Shown here: in pieces, positions 25,877 through 34,029 of the stretch
How positions within the stretch are numbered: the stretch's first letter is position 1
How the letters are laid out: every line of letters starts with the position of its first letter
Assembly: GCF_021555175.1 (NCBI RefSeq)
Contig: NZ_JAKGRW010000012.1
Coordinates: forward strand, 62,001-126,000
DNA length: 64,000 bases
Direction of reading: 5' to 3'
Origin: Nocardioides alcanivorans
GTDB lineage: Bacteria > Actinomycetota > Actinomycetes > Propionibacteriales > Nocardioidaceae
Program-made: the position numbers and the translations under genes
Notes under the pieces: model-generated
Databases searched by the model: none
What the model saw: only the letters and a program-made list of their open reading frames with translations
What the model was told of the DNA's origin: nothing

Positions 25877-26888
25877 TCAGCTGAAGGCTGGGAGGACCTC
25901 GTTCTTGAACTTCTCCAAGGTCGCGAGCATCCGGTCCTGTGGCAGGTCGTACCACTGCATCCGCAGGATCACATGGGTGATGCCGATCTCCTCCAGCTCC
26001 TTGAGCTGGGCGATCGCCGTGGTCGCATCCGTGAAGAGGTAGGACTTGTCGGCCACGGACTTCAACCCGGCGTCCCCCTTGAGATGGCGGTAGCTGTCGG
26101 TCTTGTCCGGAGCCTCGAACTCGGCGTACTTGCGGGTGTTCTCACCGCGGAAGTGGAGGCCAACCTCCAGAGCCTTCTCGGGGTCGTCGTCCAGGACCAT
26201 CTCGCGGCGAACGACGACTTCCTGGGCCGGGCCTCGACCCAGCCGCTCCCGCTCCTCGGCATAGAAGGCGAGGATCGAGCGGAGTTTCTCCGGCTCGGCG
26301 TGCGGCGGGACGATCCAGGCGTCCCCGAGCGCGGCGGCGCGGCGAGCCCCCGTCTTGTGGACCCCGGCGCCCACCCAGATCGGCGGGCCCCCGTCCTGCA
26401 CCGGCGGGATTCCGATGGACTCGCCCTTGATCGTGAAGTGCTCACCCTCGAAGTCGACGGTCTCGTTGCTCCAGAGGCGCCGGAGGATCTCCACGCTCTC
26501 CTCGTAGCGCTTGACCCGATCGTCCATCGAGATCCCGAACGCGTCGTACTCGTTGCTTCGGTAGCCCATGCCGAGACCCGCCACGGCATGGCCGTTGCTG
26601 ATCTGATCCAGGGTCGCGAACTCCTCGGCGACCGCCACGGGGTGTCGCAGGGGAGGATGAACATGTTGGTGCCGATCCGCATGTCACCGGTGTGCTCAGC
26701 GATCGCGGCCAGCCCGACGAGCGGCTGGAGGGTCTGCATGTTGCCGAGGTAGTGGTTCAGCATCCACGCTGAGCTGATGCCGCTCTCCCGCGCTGCCCGT
26801 GCCTGCTCCCGCAGCTCGCCGATCCGCGCGGAGGGGAGATGTGGGGCGGGAAGTCGTTTTGCAGGGCCAGACCGAACGTCAGCGCCAT
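25877..26888 (-). CDS. Luciferase-like (LLM) flavin/F420-dependent oxidoreductase; two frameshifts
   Basis: About 337 residues when repaired, normal for LLM oxidoreductases. N-terminus MALTFGLALQNDFPPH; after repair HISPSARIGELREQARAARE and TNMFILPLRHPVAVAEEFATLDQ; then the family signature NGHAVAGLGMGYRSNEYDAFG. Missing bases are at G-runs 26833-26836 and 26650-26653. Members use FMN or F420 and carry out monooxygenation or hydride transfer; I cannot distinguish the cofactor. It is divergent from the acyl-CoA ligase with a 108-nt AT-rich gap. Confidence 0.85.
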
Positions 26889-26996
26889 GGAATCCTCCAG
26901 AAGGTCACGAGCAGGGCTTAATACATACTATTCATATTCAGAGATCTTGGCTAGGGTCTGAGGCAGACATCCGCGAACGAGGGGAGCCTTCCGCCC
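26889..26996. promoter_or_regulatory. Divergent control region between LLM oxidoreductase and acyl-CoA ligase
   Basis: The AT-rich segment 26919-26945 includes TCATATTCAGAGAT (26932-26945), 12 of 14 identical to TCATTATCAGAGAT at 36835-36848, and the half-site TATTCAT also seen in the palindrome at 33973-33989. GGGGAG precedes the ligase ATG. It is a candidate operator plus divergent promoters. Confidence 0.45.
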
Positions 26997-28652
26997 ATGA
27001 CCCGGACCTACGACGCGCTCGAGCCCACGGATCCGGACTGGACGAGGTGGACCGGCGCCCAGGTGCTTCGCCGCCAAGCGGCCGAGCGCGGCGACCGGAC
27101 CTTCCTGATCGCCCCCGAGGAGGACCTCGAGATCACCTACGGTGAACTCCTCACCACCTGTGAGCGCGTGGCTGGCGGGCTCCACGCCGCTGGCGCCGAG
27201 CGCGGCGACCGGGTCATCATCATGGCCAAGAACTCCAGCCGCTTCGTGCTGACCTGGTTCGCCACAGCCCTCGGCGACCTGGTCGAGGCAGGTGTCAACA
27301 CCGCCTACGAGGGCGAATTTCTGCGCCACCAGGTCCAGCTCGTCGACGCCAGGTGGGTCGTCGTCGACGACGACTTGGCCGACCGATTCATCGCTCTGCG
27401 TGATCACCTCGACCAGGTGGAGGGCTTCTGGGTCATCGACAACACGGGTGCCGCCGAGGGCGCCGTGGAGCGACTCCGGGCCGCCGGCTGGCGGGCAGAA
27501 CACTGGGACGGCCTGCGCGAGGCAGCGCCGTACGACGGTCCCGAGCCCGACGCCCGCGACCTGACAGCCGTCTTCTTCACCTCCGGCACCACCGGGTTGT
27601 CCAAGGGCGTCGCCATGCCGAACGCTCAGATGAACTTCTTCTCCGAGCTGACCCGCTGCCTGACCCGGTTCACCGAGGACGACACCTGGCTGTCGGTGAC
27701 ACCGCTCTTCCACGGCAATGCGCAGTACATGGCGCTCTACCCCGCCCTGATCGCCGGCGGACGAGCGGTGATCCGTTCCCGCTTCAGCGCGAGCAGATGG
27801 GTGGACCAGCTTCGCGAGCACGACGTCACGGTCACGAACTTCCTGGGCGTGATGATGGACTTCGTCTGGAAGCAGCCCGAACGCCCTGACGACGCGGACA
27901 ACCCGCTGCGCTGCGTCTTCGCGGCGCCCACCGCCTCGTCCATCCTCGAGGAGTTCAAGAAGCGCTTCGACATCGAGGCCTTCGTCGAGGTCTACGGCAC
28001 GACCGAGACCACCACCCCGATCCTGAGCCCCTACGGCGAGGACCGACCTGCGAGGGCAGCCGGGCTCAACGCTGGCAGGTGGTACGACGTCGCGATCGTC
28101 GACCCGGAGACCGACATGGAGGTCCCGGTCGGCGAGGTCGGCGAATTCTGCGTGCGACCCAAGCATCCATGGATCAGCAGCCTCGGCTACTACAACATGC
28201 CGGAGAAGACCACGGAGGTGTGGCGCAACATGTGGTTCCACACCGGCGACGCCGTCCGCCGCGACGAGGATGGCTGGTACTACTTCGTCGACCGCATCAA
28301 GGACGCGATCCGCCGGCGCGGAGAGAACATCAGCTCCTACGAGGTCGAGCAGGCGCTTCTCTCCCACTCCGCGATCGCAGAGTGCGCGGTGATCGGAGTA
28401 CCCGCCGACTCCGAAGCCGGGGAGGACGAGGTGATGACCGTGATCGTGCGCGATGGTGATCTCACTGCCGAGGAGGTGTGGGAGCACTGCGTCGGCAGGG
28501 TCCCGGCCTTCGCGATCCCGCGCTTCGTACGTTTCCGAGAGGATCTCCCCATGACGCCGTCGGAGAAGATCCGGCGCAACGTGTTGCGTGACGAGGCCAC
28601 GAACGCGCAGGACATCTGGGACCGGGAAGCGTCGGCCGGAGCGGCCCGATGA
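26997..28652 (+). CDS. AMP-forming acyl-CoA ligase (FadD-like)
   Basis: A 551-residue ANL-superfamily adenylate-forming enzyme. P-loop-like motif FFTSGTTGLSKGVAMPN near residue 195, VYGTTET near 335, GEFCVRPKHPW and GWYYFVDRIKDAIRRRGENIS with the hinge Asp, and the C-terminal catalytic Lys region PMTPSEKIRRNVL. It converts an acid to acyl-CoA with AMP and pyrophosphate. It starts an operon with the quinone-oxidoreductase-like and crotonase genes (4-nt and 1-nt overlaps). Substrate unknown; ring acid or hydroxy acid is plausible from the neighbours. Confidence 0.92.
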   Translation: MTRTYDALEPTDPDWTRWTGAQVLRRQAAERGDRTFLIAPEEDLEITYGELLTTCERVAGGLHAAGAERGDRVIIMAKNSSRFVLTWFATALGDLVEAGVNTAYEGEFLRHQVQLVDARWVVVDDDLADRFIALRDHLDQVEGFWVIDNTGAAEGAVERLRAAGWRAEHWDGLREAAPYDGPEPDARDLTAVFFTSGTTGLSKGVAMPNAQMNFFSELTRCLTRFTEDDTWLSVTPLFHGNAQYMALYPALIAGGRAVIRSRFSASRWVDQLREHDVTVTNFLGVMMDFVWKQPERPDDADNPLRCVFAAPTASSILEEFKKRFDIEAFVEVYGTTETTTPILSPYGEDRPARAAGLNAGRWYDVAIVDPETDMEVPVGEVGEFCVRPKHPWISSLGYYNMPEKTTEVWRNMWFHTGDAVRRDEDGWYYFVDRIKDAIRRRGENISSYEVEQALLSHSAIAECAVIGVPADSEAGEDEVMTVIVRDGDLTAEEVWEHCVGRVPAFAIPRFVRFREDLPMTPSEKIRRNVLRDEATNAQDIWDREASAGAAR

Positions 28653-29701
28653 GCCAGTCGACGCCTGCATCCGTGCTCGCGGTCCAGGTCACGAGCCTGG
28701 ACGGGCCTTCGGGACTCCGAGTGGTCGAGCTTCCCGGTCTCGGTCCCGAGGATGCGGCTGGCGCGGTGTTGGTGGATGTGCACGCAGCCGGCGTCAGTTT
28801 CCCCGATCTCCTGATGTGTCACGGGCGCTACCAGCGCAAGCCTCCACTTCCCTTCGTACCAGGTGTCGAGGTCGCTGGCGTCGTCGCCGCCGCACCCACC
28901 GGCAGCGGTTTCCATCCCGGGGACCGCGTGGCCGCCTTCGTCCGAGTCGGCGGGTGGGCGGAACGCGTGGCGGTGCATCCCGAACTCACCTTTCCCCTCC
29001 CCGACGACATCAGCTTCCGCAGTGGCGCGGGAATGCCCATGAACTACCTCACGGCGCATCTGGCACTCACCCGGCGCGGCGGCCTCCGCCCAGGCGAGAC
29101 GCTGGTGGTCCACGGTGCTGCGGGAGGCTTGGGAACGGCTCTGCTCCAGGCAGGTCGCGCACTCGGCGCCCGCGTCATCGGCGTTGTTTCGACCGAGGAG
29201 AAGGCAGCATTCGCCCGTGCCGCCGGGGCACACGAGGCGGTGCTGGTCGGAGACTGGCTGGCGGTTGTCCGCGACCTCGTCCCCGGTGGTGTCGACGTGC
29301 TCGCCGACACCGTCGGCGGCGACCGGTTCCTCGACTCGGTCCGTTCCCTCGGCAAGGAGGGCAGGCTCATCGTGCTCGGCTTCGCCGAGGGCATCCCGAC
29401 GGTCGCCGCCAACCGCCTGCTGCTCAAGAACGTCGACGTACGCGGAGTTGCGTGGGGAAGCCTCATCGAGGACGAGCCGACCTATCCGCGCCAGCAGTGG
29501 AGCGACGTGACGGACTGGCACGCCGCAGGCCACGTCAACCCGGTCGACGGTGCCACCTATCCGCTCGAGCAGGCAGCCGACGCGTTGCGCGAGCTCGAGG
29601 ACAGACGAGCGACCGGCAAGATCACCTTGACTCTCCGGAAGGAGAATGCAGGACCGGTCGCTGCAGAGCAGAACCCCAACCGAGAGGCAGGAACCCACTG
29701 A
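28649..29701 (+). CDS. MDR-family NADPH:quinone oxidoreductase/enoyl reductase-like protein
   Basis: A 350-residue medium-chain reductase. N-terminal GroES-like domain with AAGVSFPDLLMCHGRY and PGVEVAGVV, nucleotide-binding HGAAGGLGTALLQAGRALG near residue 150. The structural zinc cysteine cluster is absent, as in zeta-crystallin/quinone oxidoreductases. Such enzymes reduce quinones or activated C=C bonds, including enoyl-CoA thioesters. It is sandwiched between the acyl-CoA ligase (ATGA overlap) and the crotonase, so reduction of an unsaturated acyl-CoA is a reasonable but unproven role. Confidence 0.85.
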   Translation: MSQSTPASVLAVQVTSLDGPSGLRVVELPGLGPEDAAGAVLVDVHAAGVSFPDLLMCHGRYQRKPPLPFVPGVEVAGVVAAAPTGSGFHPGDRVAAFVRVGGWAERVAVHPELTFPLPDDISFRSGAGMPMNYLTAHLALTRRGGLRPGETLVVHGAAGGLGTALLQAGRALGARVIGVVSTEEKAAFARAAGAHEAVLVGDWLAVVRDLVPGGVDVLADTVGGDRFLDSVRSLGKEGRLIVLGFAEGIPTVAANRLLLKNVDVRGVAWGSLIEDEPTYPRQQWSDVTDWHAAGHVNPVDGATYPLEQAADALRELEDRRATGKITLTLRKENAGPVAAEQNPNREAGTH

Positions 29702-30465
29702 TGGGCCAGATCCACGTCAAGGAACGCAGCGAGGCTGTCTGGATCACGTTCGACGCTCCGGAGCGCCGCAACGCGTTCGATCCGGAGATGGCGCAGGCGG
29801 CGGTCGAAGCCCTGGAGCAGAGCACCGATGCACGTGCCGTGGTCATCACCGGCGCCGCCGGAGGGTTCTGCGCCGGTGGCGCGCTGGATCTGCTCGGCAC
29901 TCCGACGCTTCCGCAGATGCGCGAGCTCTACCGCATGTCCCTGCGTCTCTTCGACGCGGTGCGCACTCATCCCAGGCCTGTGATCGCGGCAGTGAACGGT
30001 GCCGCGGCCGGCGGAGGAAACGAACTCGTGGTGGCCTGCGACCTCGCGGTCGCTGCGGCCTCCGCCACCTTCGGGCAGACCGGTCCGCGGGTGGGAAGCG
30101 CGCCGGTGACGGGTGCCACGAACGTGCTCGGCGTCCAGATCGGTGAGAAACGGGCCAAGGAGATGGCATTCCTGTGTCGCCGCTACACCGCGACCCAGGC
30201 CCTCGAACTCGGCCTGGTCAACCAGGTGGTCCCCGACAGTCAGCTCGAAGCCGCCGTGGATGGCATCGTCGAGGAGCTCGGAGCCCTCAGCCCGCGCTAC
30301 CTGGAGATCGCGAAGGTCTCCTCCAACATCTGGTGGAACCAGGCTCGGGACAACTTCATGGGCGGACTGGGCATGCTGGTGCAGGCGGTGGGAAGCGAGG
30401 ACATGGTGGAAGGGGCGACGTCCTTTCTGGAGAAGCGCACGCCTCGGTTCCCCGATCCCCAGTGA
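29701..30465 (+). CDS. Crotonase-fold enzyme resembling the MenB/BadI branch
   Basis: A 254-residue enoyl-CoA hydratase/isomerase-fold protein. Oxyanion-hole motifs are GGFCAGGALDLL and VNGAAAGGGNELVVACDLA. The next segment reads FGQTGPRVGSAPVTGATNV, the Q-T-G-P-x-V-G-S form of MenB/BadI enzymes rather than the Glu-containing loop of ordinary enoyl-CoA hydratases. BadI is a ring-opening 2-ketocyclohexane-carboxyl-CoA hydrolase and related enzymes open steroid-derived rings, so ring cleavage is possible. Start ATG overlaps the previous stop by one base; a hairpin follows the gene. Confidence 0.85.
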   Translation: MGQIHVKERSEAVWITFDAPERRNAFDPEMAQAAVEALEQSTDARAVVITGAAGGFCAGGALDLLGTPTLPQMRELYRMSLRLFDAVRTHPRPVIAAVNGAAAGGGNELVVACDLAVAAASATFGQTGPRVGSAPVTGATNVLGVQIGEKRAKEMAFLCRRYTATQALELGLVNQVVPDSQLEAAVDGIVEELGALSPRYLEIAKVSSNIWWNQARDNFMGGLGMLVQAVGSEDMVEGATSFLEKRTPRFPDPQ

Positions 30466-30485
30466 GACCGCACGCCACATGAGAA

Positions 30486-30517
30486 GAGGAGGGGCAGGCA
30501 TGAGCCGGCCCCTCCTC
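30486..30517. terminator. Bidirectional hairpin between convergent genes
   Basis: GAGGAGGGGC (30486-30495) pairs perfectly with GCCCCTCCTC (30508-30517) across a 12-nt loop. It is positioned between the crotonase stop (30465) and the SDR stop (30539), so it could end both transcripts. Confidence 0.7.
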
Positions 30518-30538
30518 CCTGTGTCGGACTGCGCAGAA

Positions 30539-31374
30539 TCAACCCAGCGCGTCGAGCTCGTCCGGGTCCACGTCGAGCTCGACGTCCTGGACACCACGCC
30601 ACGCCATCGTGCCGCCGTCCACCGGGACGTTGATCCCGGTCAGGAAGGAGGCCGCGTCGCTGGCAAGGAAGCAGACCACCTGGGCGATCTCCTGGACCGT
30701 GCCGCGGCGCGGAATCAGGTGGGTGCCATACATCGCCCTGGCCCGCTCCAAGCGGTCAGTCGCACTTGCCAGGTGCGAGTTGCCCATCGGGGTCTTGATC
30801 GCCCCCGGTGAATAGGAGTTCGCTCGCACGTGGGGGCGAGGTTGATGGCAGTGGTGCGCGTGAGCTGGATGACGGCGGCCTTGGTGACGGCGTATGCCGC
30901 CATGCCCGCACCCGTCATCCCGGACACCGAGGCGGCGTTGACGATGCTCGGGCCCCGATCCGACTTGCGCAGGTGGGGCGCTGCATACTTCGTCGCCAGC
31001 CAGACCGCCTTCAGGTTGATGTCGTTGACCGCGTCCCAGGCCTCCTCATCGAGCGTGTCCACTCCGACTCGGTCTGCATCGGTGAACACCTGGTCCAGGA
31101 CACCTGCGTTGTTGACCAGGACATCGAGGCCGCCCGCCCAATCGGCGACCTGGTCGATCATCTGCTCGATCTCCGCGCCGACGCGCAGGTCGGCGACCAC
31201 GCACAGCGCGTCCCCGCCCAGCTCCCGAACGAGCGCGGCGGTCTCCTCGATCCCGGCACCGTTGGCATCGGTGAGCCCGATGTGCGAGGCGCCCTGCCGG
31301 GTCGCTTCCAGTGCGATCTCGCGCCCCATGCCTTGGGCGGCGCCCGTGATCAGGATCCGTTTTGCTCCCAGCAT
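30539..31374 (-). CDS. Short-chain dehydrogenase/reductase (SDR); one frameshift
   Basis: About 278 residues when repaired. Landmarks: RILITGAAQGMGREIA, VNNAG, VNAASVSGMTG with catalytic Ser, YAVTK. The frame breaks after TTAINLAP; one base added to the G-run 30832-30836 restores HVRANSYSPGAIKTPMG and the family C-terminus ending GGTMAWRG, followed by an acidic tail. It resembles the SDR next to the first sulfatase throughout. The ATG at 31374 lies 10 nt after the SnoaL stop, and the three genes upstream form one operon. Confidence 0.87.
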
Positions 31375-31384
31375 CCCTGCTCCT

Positions 31385-31839
31385 TCAGTCGTCGGTGACC
31401 CAGCCGGTGGCCAGGTCCGTACGGAGGTGGCTCTGCATCGCGACCCGCGCGAACCGCGGCTCGCCGCCCGAGACGTCGACCAGGTCGTCGTACTCGCCCC
31501 ACCCGAGGATCGACTCCCCGGGAGCCGACCGATGAACGAGAAGTAGGCCTCGAGACGCACCAGGCCGGGCTCCAGCCACGTGGTGCGCGGACTCGCGACG
31601 AAGTGCCGCTTCGCGGAGGGGTCCGTAGCCCATGCCTTCATGAAGAAGGCACCGATCTCGTCGAGGCCCGTCGATTCACCACGTGGGGTCGCCAGCACCG
31701 CGTCCTCACGGAAGCAGGCGAGCGTCGCCGGAAGGTCCTGGGCGTCCACCGCCGTGGCGAAGGTGTGCAGGATGTTGCCCGCGACGACGCACTCCCAGGC
31801 TCGCGTCCCCGGGTCGCTCCCGCTAGCCGCGCCGTTCAT
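31385..31839 (-). CDS. SnoaL/NTF2-like fold protein; one frameshift
   Basis: About 151 residues when repaired, the same length as the paralogue at 24.3-24.7 kb. N-terminal half LHTFATAVDAQDLPATLACF and KRHFVASPRTTWLEPGLVRL; one base added in the run 31516-31522 joins it to GESILGWGEYDDLVDVSGG. Its ATG overlaps the acyl-CoA dehydrogenase stop (ATGA). Function within the fold (hydration, isomerisation, hydroxylation or none) cannot be decided. Confidence 0.75.
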
Positions 31840-33939
31840 TCGCGCGGCAGCCCGAGGCCACGCGCGATGATGCCGCGCTGGATGTCGTTGGTGCCTCCGC
31901 CGATGACATACATGGGCGCCACCCGGATGGCTGCTTCATGACGACCGGCCAGTAGCGCAGACGGACCGAGTACGTCGATACAGGTGCGTCCGAGCTCCTC
32001 GGCGAGATCGCCGCTGAGCACGGCAGCCATCGGCCCGGCGATCCGGGCGTCGGCGCCGGTGGCGCTGCCCCCATGAGACGCGTGGCGCGCAGCACCAGCG
32101 CCCGAGCCGCTTGGAGACGACAGGCGGCCCAACTGATCCGGTCACGGTCCAGGGCATCGACCGATCCCCCGGCAGCGACCCGCGCACGCAACTCGGCGAC
32201 GGTCTCGTCGAAGTGGCGTCGCAGCGTGGCAGCGACACCACCCATCACGACGCGTTCCGCGGTCAAGGCGTCGGTGATCACACGCCATCCGCCATGGATC
32301 TCTCCGACGCGGCAGGAGTCGGGCACCCGGACGCCGTCGTAGAAGACGGTGCAGGAGATCTCCCCGAGAGCGCGGTGTGGTTCTGCACGGTGATTCCGGG
32401 AGTGTCCATCGGGACCAGGAAGATCGTGATGCCGGCGTGCCGCGGCTGGGCGTCGGGGTTGGTGCGCACCGCCAGCCACACGTGGCTCGCGGTGTTGCCC
32501 CGAGTGGTCCACAGCTTCTGGCCGTCGATGACCCAGTCGTCCCCGTCGCGCACCGCACGGGTACGGAGCGAGGCCAGGTCGGAGCCTGCCTCCGGCTCCG
32601 AGTACCCCAGGCAGAACGCCATCTGGCCCGCATGCAGGAGCGGCAGGAACTGCGCCTTCTGCGCCGCCGTCCCGTGGCGCAGCAACGAGTGGCCGATCAA
32701 CATGGTGGCGCTCATGGCCCGATCGACGGGGCCGCCCGCGTACTTCATCTCCTCGTGGAGCACGACCTGCTCCTCGACGGAGACCTCCTTGCCGCCGTAC
32801 TCCTCCGGCCAGTTGAGGGCGAAGAGCGACTGCCGGTCCATCTCGGCGCGCAGTGCCTCCACGTCGTACTCACCGGCGACTCCGGCAGCGAGGTCCGGGT
32901 CGGGGCGACGGAAGCGGGTCAGCAGCGCGCGCACCTCCTCGCGGAATGCTTCGGCGCGATCACCCAAGTGGAAGTTGGGCAGCCCCTCACCCTCGAGAAG
33001 GCGATCGGCGACACCGTCGCCGCGACGGTCGTCCAGGGCCCCGGAGCCGAGATGGGACAGGTCCGTGTGGACGCGGCGGAAGAGCCAAGCGGCCTCGTGT
33101 TCGTCGAAGAAGCCGACGGCACCGAGGGTGTGCTGGGCCCCTGCCATGATCCGCTGCGCCGCAGTGCGGGCATGGCGGGCAGCCAGAGCTGCGGCGATCT
33201 GGGCGTCGGCGCGGTCGGCAAGGAATGCCTCGACCGCCTCGTCCACCAGGGCCTCGCTTGCCGAGACCTCGATCTGACAGGCAGCAACCCGCTGTTGGAC
33301 CGCCCCGAAGGCGCCGATGACCTTGCCGAACTGCTGGCGCACCAACGCGTGCTCGACGGCCAGTTCGTGTGCGCGGCCAGCCGCCGCGGTCGCACGAGCG
33401 GCAACGGCGAGTCGGAGCAGTGCCGTCACCCGCTGCGCTTCGCCGTCGTGGAGTCGTCGTGAATGCACGCCGTCGCCGAGACTGACCTCGCGCAGCGCGG
33501 GGGCGGCGAGCCCCGCGAGGGAGTGGGCAGCGGCGAGCGGGTGCAGTGAAACCGTGTCCGCCGCATGGTCGAGAACGACGCCGTGAGTGGCCGTGCCGGC
33601 GTCATCGACCACCGTGTCGGCACCGGCGGATCCGTGGATGATGACCGGACGCAGCTCGCCGTCACCGATTGCGGCGGCGTGCTCAGGAAACAGGATGGTC
33701 GCGACGTAGGCGTCGGCCACGGGGAGCGGACACGACCTGCGGCCGAGCTCACGGACAGCGGCCACCAGGTAGTCCGCAGCTGCTGCCTCACCGAGTTGGT
33801 ACCAGCCCTGCTGGGCGGCAACCTCCACCAGTTTGGCGGTGTCGGAGTCCTCCGCGCTGACGGCGGAGGGCCACAGACCCTCCAGCGCCCCTGCGACTGC
33901 CCTGCGGAAGTCGCGCACCTCGGAGCCGTTGTCTGCCAT
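31836..33939 (-). CDS. Tandem-fused acyl-CoA dehydrogenase (FadE34-like architecture); two frameshifts
   Basis: About 701 residues when repaired, twice the normal acyl-CoA dehydrogenase length, as in mycobacterial FadE34. The N-terminal half (about 1-320) is a degenerate copy with VRQQFGKVIGAFGAVQQ and MAGAQHTLGAVGFFDEH; the C-terminal half has LNWPEEYGGKEVS, FCLGYSEPEAGSDLASL with the substrate-contact loop, WTTRGNTASHVWL and a terminal YVIGGGTNDIQRGIIARGLG. Missing bases are at C-runs 32362-32365 and 32068-32072. FadE34-type enzymes act on steroid side-chain CoA esters, so a bulky branched acyl-CoA is a fair guess. Divergent from the OYE-type gene. Confidence 0.85.
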
Positions 33940-33972
33940 CTCGTCACCGTCCTTGCCGAAAGCTGGTGATCT

Positions 33973-33989
33973 ATGAATACCATATTCAT
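33973..33989. promoter_or_regulatory. Perfect 7-bp inverted repeat, candidate TetR-type operator
   Basis: ATGAATA-CCA-TATTCAT is a perfect 17-nt dyad in the 90-nt gap between the divergent acyl-CoA dehydrogenase and OYE-type genes. Its CATATTCA core resembles the sequence at 26932-26945. No regulator gene is adjacent. Confidence 0.55.
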
Positions 33990-34029
33990 GATCACCCTCA
34001 CATCCGTGTGTCCAAGAGGAGTAGCCGTC

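Noticed and set aside
30715..31839. A 374-codon SnoaL-SDR fusion
   Set aside because: The joining segment is out-of-frame low-complexity sequence. Each gene repairs independently by one base and they are separated by a normal 10-nt gap.
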